Source: Acidobacteriaceae bacterium (GTDB lineage Bacteria; Acidobacteriota; Terriglobia; Terriglobales; Acidobacteriaceae). Taken from it: 14,042 nt of DNA. Every line of letters begins with the position of its first letter. Positions within the stretch are counted from its first letter, which is position 1. The notes beneath the pieces were generated by a model. It saw only the letters and a list, made by a program, of their open reading frames with translations. It was not told the origin of the DNA and did no database searches. Below are positions 1-6,466 of the stretch, one piece after another. The position numbers were made by a program, and so were the translations under genes. The stretch spans positions 1-14,042 of the forward strand of contig DAICZO010000110.1 in assembly GCA_027311125.1 (NCBI GenBank), in the 5' to 3' direction.

Positions 1-126
1 CGGCCGGACCAGCACGGCGACTGCAGCCGTCCCGAGCACCCCCACGACGAATACAAATTGCTTGGCATTGCGATCAAGTACGCCGGGTTACGGCACAAGC
101 ATGTCCGCGTCATAGCGACGGCGTAA
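1..126 (+). CDS. C-terminal fragment of an unidentified protein (partial)
   Basis: Reading frame 1 is open from the window edge to a TAA at 124-126 and gives 41 residues ending in HKHVRVIATA. The segment has an acidic/His-rich stretch (PEHPHDEYK) followed by an apparent amphipathic helix and a short beta-like end, which reads like a genuine protein C-terminus. It converges on the SRAP-type gene with only 15 bases between the two stop codons. I do not recognise the family and the rest of the gene lies outside the window. It could be a chance open frame, since only 126 bases are visible. Confidence 0.42.
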   Translation, partial: RPDQHGDCSRPEHPHDEYKLLGIAIKYAGLRHKHVRVIATA

Positions 127-141
127 TGGCTCACTCTCGCA

Positions 142-836
142 CTATCCCCAGAGGGTAGGGGCATCGTCACAAACGAGTAAACCTTCCTCGTCATTCCGCA
201 CGTTGCCGACACGCGAGTTAGCCTTCCATGCCCGCATCTTCTCCGCAGGAAAAGGCCTCAGCAGATCGAGCGGGAGAGCCTGAGCCTCCGTCGGCTGGAG
301 CCAGCGGTCGTAATCCTTCGGCTCGATAATCACCGGCATCCTGTCATGCAGCGGCTCCATGACATTGTTCGGGTCCGTCGTGATGATGGTGAACGTTTCC
401 AGCAGTGTCCCGTTCTCTTCCTTCCAACTCTCCCAGAGGCCAGCAAAGCCGTACTGACTCCCATCGAGCATCCCGATGGCGAACGCCTGCTTGGACTTCG
501 CGCCGATCTTCTGCCACTCGTAGAACGCATCGGCAGGCACAAGGCATCGCCGTTTCTTGATCGCTTCGCGGAAAGATGCGGTGGTGACAATACTCTCTGC
601 GCGAGCATTGATGCGCTTCACTCCGTCTCGTGCATCCCGCGCCCAGAAGGCGACGAGTCCCCAACGCATCAGAACAATCTCCCTCTCGCCCGACTCCGGC
701 GAGAGCCGCACCACGGGCTGAAACGTCTGCGGAGCGACGTTGAAACTCGGCCCAAACTCCGGCAGGTGTTCGGGATCGACACCGAACCAATCGGCTATCG
801 CTTTCTTTGTCGCCCGTTGAACATAGCGCCACAAAT
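142..836 (-). pseudogene. SOS response-associated peptidase-like protein (SRAP / YedK / HMCES family), 5' end broken
   Basis: SRAP proteins protect abasic sites in single-stranded DNA by forming a covalent thiazolidine with Cys2, which is exposed after Met1 removal. The body of the family is intact over about 228 codons: the RYV start segment, KRINARAES (Asn near 76), ADAFYEWQ (Glu near 106), PLHDRMPVII (His near 163) and NSRVGNV near the end. The expected beginning is Met-Cys-Gly-Arg-Tyr. On the reverse strand the bases are ATT TGT GG then CGC TAT: the ATG has become ATT (836-834) and one base is missing from the Gly codon (about 829-828). Cys2 at 833-831 is therefore out of frame. The only in-frame start is a TTG at 834 that would give Met-Trp-Arg-Tyr without the catalytic Cys. 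A stop lies a few codons upstream in that frame. Either a recent pseudogene or a local sequence error; family assignment is confident, loss of function likely. Confidence 0.85.
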
Positions 837-856
837 CGCGGCTGTCCTCGGCGCGA

Positions 857-882
857 TTCTATAAAGGCACTGCCTTCTATAA
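857..882. promoter_or_regulatory. Dyad between direct repeats upstream of the SRAP-type gene
   Basis: A perfect 6-1-6 dyad (AAGGCA C TGCCTT, 864-876) lies between two direct copies of TTCTATAA (857-864 and 875-882), ending about 20 bases upstream of the degenerate start of the reverse-strand SRAP-type gene. Read on the reverse strand, the TATAGAAT of the nearer repeat resembles a -10 element, so the dyad would sit in the promoter as an operator. It does not match a LexA box that I recognise. Function is inferred from position only. Confidence 0.3.
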
Positions 883-1025
883 GCCGAGCGCTGTCATACA
901 TCGACCCCACACAAGTAAAGCAGCGATTACGCGTCACTTCAGGACTGTTTCTTCCGACAACGGCGTTTTTCAGGACCAATCAGCTATCGATCGCTGAGTC
1001 AGTGCTGGATGAGTGACTTGGCCTG

Positions 1026-1160
1026 TTATCGCTGATTGAGAGTGTCCGAGCAAATCACGTTGTACAGGCCGAATTTGTATTCAGGCTTACCCGCGGGGTG
1101 GTCAGGTGTGAGAAAAGCCCATATTGAGACAGTCGCACCGATATCGAGATCCCAACTCAT
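1026..1160 (-). CDS. Possible 44-residue small protein coupled to the LytTR regulator
   Basis: An ATG at 1160-1158 overlaps the TGA stop of the response regulator (1159-1157) in an ATGA arrangement typical of translational coupling. The frame runs 44 codons to TAA at 1028-1026. The product begins MSWDLDIGATVSIWAF and has a PEYKFGLYN segment. It has no signal peptide or clear membrane helix and no family I recognise. Codon use looks ordinary (GAC CAC CCC, GGC CTG TAC), in keeping with coding sequence, but the length is too short to decide. It would be the third cistron of the kinase-regulator operon. Alternative: a chance frame, or a leftover of a longer gene truncated by decay of the neighbouring spacer. 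Confidence 0.4.
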   Translation of the reverse strand: MSWDLDIGATVSIWAFLTPDHPAGKPEYKFGLYNVICSDTLNQR

Positions 1161-1906
1161 AGCGCCCTCGATCGCAGCAGTACTGTTCCTGCTCGACTCG
1201 CTTCGATGACTGATCCATCGCGCATCGTTATATGAAGTCGTCGGTCTACTAAGACGCTTGACTGAACATGGGCAACATTCAATACGTGTGAGCGATGAAC
1301 ACGGATGAACCTTGCTGGGTCGAGTCGATCGACCATGTCACGCAATGCAACGTGAACCAAGTGTCTTTGCCCATTTGCGAAGATGGCCGTGTAGTCATCG
1401 TCGGCTTCGAGTCTAACAACATCAACTGCTTTGACGAGTATCAAAGCCCCGGACTTCCGAACAAAGAAGTGTTCCAGAAAACCGCCTTGGGTGGCCGCGT
1501 TCAGCCGCATCGAAGTGCCAATCTCCGGCGGGGTGGAAACACCCGAGTCAAACCGCTCCCGCACACGGCTTAGGGCGGTCGCGAACCGTTCTGCAGTAAC
1601 TGGTTTGAGTAAATAGTCGAAGGCGCCCAATTCAAATTCGGCCACTGCGTGCATATCGAAGGCCGTGACAAAAACAATGGCCGGCTCGTAGGTAAGCTCT
1701 TGCACCAAAGTGATGCCCGACACTTCAGGCATATGGATATCGATCAAGACAAGATCGGGGCGCAGTGTGTTGATAATGGCAATCCCCGCGCTTCCATTTT
1801 CGGCTTCTCCGACAAGTTCGACGTCCTCGTGAAGAGCGATGTAGGAGCGCAGCAGATCACGGGCCAGTGGCTCGTCTTCGATGATGACGGTTCGGAGTGG
1901 ACGCAT
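1157..1906 (-). CDS. LytTR-family response regulator (LytR/AlgR/BtsR type)
   Basis: This 249-residue cytoplasmic regulator has an N-terminal receiver domain (about 5-120) and a C-terminal LytTR DNA-binding domain (about 145-247). In the receiver the acidic triad residues are E10/D11, the phosphoacceptor is D56 (LVLIDIHMP), the switch Thr is T81 (FVTAF) and the conserved Lys is K101 (YLLKPV). The LytTR part shows the family pattern FFVRKSG, then DVVRLEADDDYTAIF and FIRVHRSHVLNV. Such regulators are phosphorylated by a LytS-type kinase and bind paired direct repeats as dimers. The start ATG at 1906 follows the kinase stop with no spacer (TAAATG), so the two are surely co-translated. Its stop overlaps the start of a possible small ORF. 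The regulon is unknown; the operon itself or the divergent hydrolase gene are candidates. Confidence 0.95.
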   Translation of the reverse strand: MRPLRTVIIEDEPLARDLLRSYIALHEDVELVGEAENGSAGIAIINTLRPDLVLIDIHMPEVSGITLVQELTYEPAIVFVTAFDMHAVAEFELGAFDYLLKPVTAERFATALSRVRERFDSGVSTPPEIGTSMRLNAATQGGFLEHFFVRKSGALILVKAVDVVRLEADDDYTAIFANGQRHLVHVALRDMVDRLDPARFIRVHRSHVLNVAHVQSSVLVDRRLHITMRDGSVIEASRAGTVLLRSRAL

Positions 1907-3001
1907 TTAACGAGCCTCTTCCAACGTTACGTTCTTCAGGACACTCGGTTTCGGCAGACTATCTTGAGGGATCTTGATCGCAACTCGAAAACCCTTTCCT
2001 GGTTGAGTCTCCAATGCGAAGACAGGCGTATCGAAGCATCCAAGACTTAACCGCTTTCGCACCAGCGAAAGGCCCAGGCCATCTGCCTGCTGCACCTCGC
2101 AGAGGTCTGCGCCGATTCCATCATCCTCTACCGACAGCAACAAGTCGCTACCTTCAATGCAGGCACGCATGCAAAGAGTGCCGCCAGTAGCTTTCGGCGC
2201 GATACCGTGGCGAATTGCATTCTCGACAAGTGGTTGAAGCGTGAGTGGCGGTAGCACACAACGCAGAGCCTCGCTTTGCACCTCGCGGATGACACGCAAC
2301 CGAGACCCCATGCGAAGCTGCTCCAGAGCGAGGTATCGATCCGTGAAAGACAACTCCTCGCGCAGTGTCACCTCCTCTTTCGCATCCGCATGACAGAGCG
2401 TGTAACGCAGCATGGCTGCGAGTTCTGATATAGCCTCCAGGGTCTGAGGTTGTGACGGACCAGCGAGGGCAGCGATGGAATTCAGAGTGTTGAACAAGAA
2501 ATGCGGATTGAGTTGGGCACGCAGTGCAGATAACTGTGCTGCCGTTTGCAGCGCTTCGGCCTGCTCACGGCGGTGCTCCGCAATAGCAAGACTGGCGTTC
2601 GTTTGGAAGACGTATCCCACACCAACAATATTGCTGTAAATCATCAGACCGCTGAAGAACTGCCATTGCAGCGCATAGCCATTGAAGAATCCAAAGGTGA
2701 AATGATGTGTCACCATCGCATTGCCTATACTGCCGAGCATGACAACGCCAACTGACCAAAGCAGTGAATATGCGAGGGCAGATCCAAGTTGGGCAGGATA
2801 GAACCACCAACGATTGTGCAGTTTCCAGTGCAGGAACCTACACCATCGAACAACGAGTACGCCAGCAAGCATCGCAGGGAGGATGTTGTATGCCGTCTGA
2901 ACGAGCGGTTCTGTTCCATATCCGCGGAACAGGACATAGTAGCTGAGGGCATACGGGAGCCATGCCGCAATATATAGATACCAAAAACGCCGTTTTCCCA
3001 T
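1907..3001 (-). CDS. LytS/YpdA-type membrane sensor histidine kinase
   Basis: The preferred ATG at 3001 gives 364 residues. A purine-rich AAAGGCGGGG lies just upstream, whereas the frame can be extended only to a TTG at 3037 that would take in that ribosome site. Four hydrophobic segments occupy roughly residues 5-26, 38-55, 69-92 and 112-134, then a short coiled linker rich in Glu/Ala/Gln. The His_kinase (PF06580-type) domain has the phosphoacceptor His near 167 in AQLNPHFLFNTLNS, the N-box LQPLVENAIRHGI, and ATP-binding glycine motifs DDGIGAD and GLGLSLVRKRL. There is no recognisable extracellular sensor domain, so the signal is probably sensed in or near the membrane. It phosphorylates the adjacent LytTR regulator, whose gene starts directly after this stop. 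All catalytic motifs are present. Confidence 0.93.
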   Translation of the reverse strand: MGKRRFWYLYIAAWLPYALSYYVLFRGYGTEPLVQTAYNILPAMLAGVLVVRWCRFLHWKLHNRWWFYPAQLGSALAYSLLWSVGVVMLGSIGNAMVTHHFTFGFFNGYALQWQFFSGLMIYSNIVGVGYVFQTNASLAIAEHRREQAEALQTAAQLSALRAQLNPHFLFNTLNSIAALAGPSQPQTLEAISELAAMLRYTLCHADAKEEVTLREELSFTDRYLALEQLRMGSRLRVIREVQSEALRCVLPPLTLQPLVENAIRHGIAPKATGGTLCMRACIEGSDLLLSVEDDGIGADLCEVQQADGLGLSLVRKRLSLGCFDTPVFALETQPGKGFRVAIKIPQDSLPKPSVLKNVTLEEAR

Positions 3002-3202
3002 TCCAAATCCCCGCCTTTGCTCTCTATGCTTCCACAACTATTTGCAGAGCAGCAATCCTGTCGGTGAACCGGGCTGATTCGTCGGTAAATGAATAGGAAA
3101 AAGGCGTTGATGCGTGGCAAGAACCTGCCCATTCGCCGAAAGATGAACCGCGTTAGCCGAATCGTTCGCTGCAGGCATTCGACCCGCCCGTAGGCTGACT
3201 GC

Positions 3203-4618
3203 ATGCGGCGATCACTCTGGCTTGGCTCTCTTTTACTACTTGTACGATCAACCGTATTTGCGGCCGTCGCACTGCATCCGTCTCCCGGAACCGAAGTAGT
3301 CGATGGAGATGCTCCCCACCTTCAAGTGAGTGGGCTTATGGCAGGCGAGCATGTACGCGTTCATCTTTTCCGTAAAGCGATCGGCTACGGAGTCAATGAC
3401 TATGCGGGCAAGCCGGTCTTCGCTCATGCTGAAGCTGTCTTCGTCGCCGACAAAAACGGCGATGTCTCAGTGGACACGGCAATATCGGTCGAAGGCACCT
3501 ATGTCGGAGCAGATGCCCTTGGTCTGCTTTGGTCTGGAACACGCATGACAGAATCCGGTGATAGTAGCCAGGCAATCACGCAAAACGTGGCCCTGAGGGA
3601 TAACAGTGACGTCTTGGTGCGAGTCGAAAGGATATCTATGCCGAGCGCGGAATGGCTCGAAACAAGGCTACGGCTTACCAATGGCTCTCGCGATCTATCT
3701 TTTGAGGAGGTTCGTGTGCCCGGCCTGACGGGCGTCTTCGCCCGTCCTAAGGAGACCTCAGATCATCCCCTGCCAGTCATCCTGCTCTTGCATGGCAGTG
3801 AGGGCGGAACCTGGGCTTCGGCGAAGGACACCGCCGCACGCTTCGCCCGCTTGGGTTACGCATCATTCGCAGTGATCTACTTCGCCTGGCCTGGAACCGG
3901 CGTGCCGAGCGCTCCGCAGGCGCTCATGAATATTCCCCTGGAAACACTGGCAAAGTCGCGTGACTGGTTATTGCAACAACCCAACGTGAACGCTCGTACC
4001 GTCGCAATCTGGGGAGTCTCCAAGGGCGCAGAATTCGCGCTGGTTGGAGCCACCCAGTACCCATGGATCGAGCGTGTTGTCGCTTGTGTTCCAAGCAGCG
4101 TGGTCTGGACGGGCTTCGGACGGGCGCTGAAGCCGGGTGAACTCGATTCTTCGTGGACTATCGACGGTAAAGAACTTTCAGTGATCGACCGGGAGGGCTG
4201 GGAAGATGTGAGCGCCCTGCGTTGGACAAGCGCCTTTGTCCATCAGCGTGCGTTGGATATGGCGAGCGAAGAAGAGTTACAAGCTGCTCGCATTCGCATT
4301 GAGCGCAGCCATGCCAAGATGCTCTTGCTAGCGGCAGATAAAGACGTGGTCTGGCCCTCCGCGCTGATGACCAGACAAATCGAAGCGACGCTCCGTGCAC
4401 ATGGTGAGAAGGATGAGGAGCGCTCAATCGTCTTCCCAAATGCGTCGCACTTCATCTGTGGCACCGGTAGTGAAATGCGTCGAGTCAACCTGGTGCGTCG
4501 CCCTGAAGGCGACGATCCCGCACCCGAAGCGGACGCTCACGCGGCGGAAAGCGGATGGGAAGCAACGAAGGCCTTCCTGCAAATTCCCGAGAAGGCCCGC
4601 ACGAAGAAGCAACCATAA
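3203..4618 (+). CDS. BAAT-type acyl-CoA thioesterase / dienelactone-hydrolase-like alpha/beta hydrolase, with signal peptide
   Basis: The 471-residue product opens with a typical signal peptide (MRRS, then LWLGSLLLLV, possible cleavage near residue 20-23). Residues about 25-165 resemble the Ig-like N-terminal domain of the acyl-CoA thioesterase / bile acid-CoA:amino acid N-acyltransferase (BAAT) family, including the FVADKNGDVSVDTA strand pair and a YVGADALGLLWS segment. Residues about 170-460 form an alpha/beta hydrolase: oxyanion region LLLHGSEGG, nucleophile S273 in WGVSKGAEFAL, acid D379 or D381 in LLLAADKDVVWPS and H416 in FPNASHF. Family members hydrolyse acyl thioesters or transfer acyl groups; the substrate cannot be predicted. 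An exported form is odd for a CoA-dependent enzyme and suggests a periplasmic ester substrate. It is transcribed divergently from the LytS kinase, 201 bases apart, and may be controlled by that system. No strong Shine-Dalgarno is visible. Confidence 0.84.
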   Translation: MRRSLWLGSLLLLVRSTVFAAVALHPSPGTEVVDGDAPHLQVSGLMAGEHVRVHLFRKAIGYGVNDYAGKPVFAHAEAVFVADKNGDVSVDTAISVEGTYVGADALGLLWSGTRMTESGDSSQAITQNVALRDNSDVLVRVERISMPSAEWLETRLRLTNGSRDLSFEEVRVPGLTGVFARPKETSDHPLPVILLLHGSEGGTWASAKDTAARFARLGYASFAVIYFAWPGTGVPSAPQALMNIPLETLAKSRDWLLQQPNVNARTVAIWGVSKGAEFALVGATQYPWIERVVACVPSSVVWTGFGRALKPGELDSSWTIDGKELSVIDREGWEDVSALRWTSAFVHQRALDMASEEELQAARIRIERSHAKMLLLAADKDVVWPSALMTRQIEATLRAHGEKDEERSIVFPNASHFICGTGSEMRRVNLVRRPEGDDPAPEADAHAAESGWEATKAFLQIPEKARTKKQP

Positions 4619-5142
4619 AAAAGCCAATTCCTGAGTATAGGCAGCTGCAGGGCGCAGGCACCTACGGTCGGTTTAAACTCAGCAAGCGCAATGATGGTGG
4701 ACGGTCCGCAATGTTTAGCATTCCCCATAAACTCCATTCCCTTACGCTGAGATCTAATCGCCGAGTCACTCATCGAGCGGCGATTAGTCCTGATATGTCG
4801 GCATGGCGGAAGTGATCGTATCATCGGGCGCCGGACCGACGATTCGCCGTCGCGATCAGTGTTGATGGGAACCTATATTTTTACCAGCGGCAAAATCGCT
4901 CAATCTTGCCATGCTACTCAGCGCACAGTAGTAGTAGCATTTGGAGCAAAACTGGCAGAACATCCCCATGCGCGCCAAGGAAGAAGCACCAGTTGACTGG
5001 TCAAGGGCATCTCTTCGGTGAGGCAAGGCCAATCACGAAATCGCAGTCAGGTTCGATGCAAAGCACTTGGGGGACAGAACCTGTTTCGATGGACTCGTTC
5101 CATCGGAACACGGCTCAAAAAACTGTAGCCTATCGCCTGCAC
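4619..5142. other. Intergenic space between two convergent genes
   Basis: No convincing gene is seen in these 524 bases on either strand. Short open frames here have no recognisable motifs and are mostly extensions of antisense frames. Apart from the inverted repeat at 4754-4787 I see no terminator with a T-tract for either converging gene. The length is unusual for a convergent pair and may hide the remains of a deleted gene. Confidence 0.5.
4754..4787. repeat. 10-bp perfect inverted repeat with 14-base loop
   Basis: CTAATCGCCG (4754-4763) is followed after 14 bases by its exact reverse complement CGGCGATTAG (4778-4787). No T-run follows on either strand, so it is not a standard intrinsic terminator. 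It could form an RNA hairpin at the 3' end of the hydrolase transcript (stop codon at 4618) or be a protein-binding dyad. Confidence 0.45.
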
Positions 5143-6177
5143 TTACCGGTTAGTGGTGTCGACTTGCACCACCAGTTTTCCGAAGTTCTCTCCTTGAAGC
5201 AACCCGATGAAGGCATCCGGAGCATGTTCGAGGCCTTCCACGACATCCTCACGGTATTGGATCTTTCCGGCGGTAAACCATTCGGACATCTGCTTTTGAA
5301 AATCACCGAAATGCGCACCGTAGTCGTCAAATATGATGAAGCCTTGCAAGCGTATGCGACGCTTCAGGAAGGTGCCCATCACTTGAGCGGTGCGATCACT
5401 TCCTTGAGGAGCCTCACGGTCGTTGTAATGTGCGATCAATCCGCAGAGTGGAATTCGCGAGCGAGTATTAAGAAGCGGAAGAACAGCCTCAAACACCTTT
5501 CCCCCAACATTTTCGAAATAGACGTCGATACCCTTCGGGCAGGCTTGTGCAAGCAGGTCTTTCAATGCAGTATCTCGATGGTCGATGCAAGCATCGAATC
5601 CAAGATCTTCAACCGCGGACCGGCATTTCCGCTCACCTCCAGCGATACCCACCACATGGCATCCTTTGAGTTTTGCGATCTGGCCGACTACGGATCCAAC
5701 CGCGCCAGTAGCGGCTGCAACGACTACCGTCTCGCCTGCTACCGGTTTACCAATCTCCAGCAAGCCCATATAGGCCGTGAACCCAGGCATCCCGAGCACA
5801 CCGAGAGCATACGAAGGATGCTTCATCTGCGCAGGAAGGTGGAAGACTCCTTTTCCATCGGAAACGGCATAGTCCTGCCAGCCGCTTTGGCTCAACACCA
5901 ACTCGCCTACCGAGTAGTCGGGATGGTGAGAGATCTCGACTTGACTGACAGTCGATCCAACCATGACATCGCCGATCGCTACAGGAGGCGCATACGAAGG
6001 AGCGTCGCTCATTCTGCCGCGCATGTAAGGGTCAAGAGAGAGACAGATGGTCCGCAGAAGCATCTCGCCTTGGACAGGAACGGGGATGGGTGCTGTCTCG
6101 AGTCGGAAATTGCTGGGGGTAGGCGCTCCTGCTGGTCTGGAGGTTAGGACGATACGTCGATTCTCAGCATTGCTCAT
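5143..6177 (-). CDS. NADP-dependent zinc-less MDR oxidoreductase (CurA / YncB / leukotriene B4 dehydrogenase type)
   Basis: The chosen ATG at 6177 gives 344 residues, the usual family length, starting MSNAENRRIVL. An upstream extension to 6354 in the same frame has no family similarity and is rejected. The N-terminal GroES-like domain contains the family motif LSLDPYMRGRM (about 47-55). GMPGFTAYMGLLEIGKP (about 129-145) leads into the Rossmann fold AAATGAVGSVVGQIA (about 154-168), with GGERKC just after it, as expected for NADPH binding. The C-terminal VYFENVGG, LCGLIAHYN and QGFIIFD segments are also diagnostic. No zinc-binding cysteines are present. Members reduce the C=C bond of alpha,beta-unsaturated ketones and aldehydes (curcumin, prostaglandin or 2-alkenal reductases) in the cytoplasm. 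The gene stands alone, and its stop faces the hydrolase gene. Confidence 0.92.
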   Translation of the reverse strand: MSNAENRRIVLTSRPAGAPTPSNFRLETAPIPVPVQGEMLLRTICLSLDPYMRGRMSDAPSYAPPVAIGDVMVGSTVSQVEISHHPDYSVGELVLSQSGWQDYAVSDGKGVFHLPAQMKHPSYALGVLGMPGFTAYMGLLEIGKPVAGETVVVAAATGAVGSVVGQIAKLKGCHVVGIAGGERKCRSAVEDLGFDACIDHRDTALKDLLAQACPKGIDVYFENVGGKVFEAVLPLLNTRSRIPLCGLIAHYNDREAPQGSDRTAQVMGTFLKRRIRLQGFIIFDDYGAHFGDFQKQMSEWFTAGKIQYREDVVEGLEHAPDAFIGLLQGENFGKLVVQVDTTNR

Positions 6178-6466
6178 GGTTTGTCCGATCTTTTGCACCA
6201 GTTGGACTGTTAGTGTAGCGCGACGATGAAGGGCCGAGTTTTCTTGTACCAAGCTTAAAGTTAGGTTTCGACCAAATCTGACCTGAGTATGGAAGCCTTT
6301 GGATGAAGAAAGAGCGCTTTTCTCTGGAACAGGATTAACGATGCCGATCACCATTCGTCGTGCTCAAACTGCATCCTAGACGAAGTGCAACGGATTAATC
6401 GGGCAGTCTAACGACATCATGTCCAAGCCCCCGGCACCATCGAGTGGAATAAGAACCGCGACGGAA

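Noticed and set aside
344..979. 211-codon reverse open frame
   Set aside because: It overlaps the SRAP gene in another frame and carries no family signature. Its beginning only reflects the lack of stops in the promoter region.
930..980. Terminator after the kinase-regulator operon
   Set aside because: There are short direct repeats (TTCAGGAC) and a T-run, but no stem of useful length on the reverse strand.
4906..6147. 413-codon forward open frame
   Set aside because: It is antisense to the well-supported MDR oxidoreductase, has no recognisable motif and has a low-complexity, Ser/His/Arg-rich composition typical of a shadow frame.
6238..6275. HxlR-type operator upstream of the MDR gene (ACCAAGCTTAAAGTTAGGT)
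   Set aside because: The arms match only with an insertion and no HxlR gene is nearby; too weak to list.
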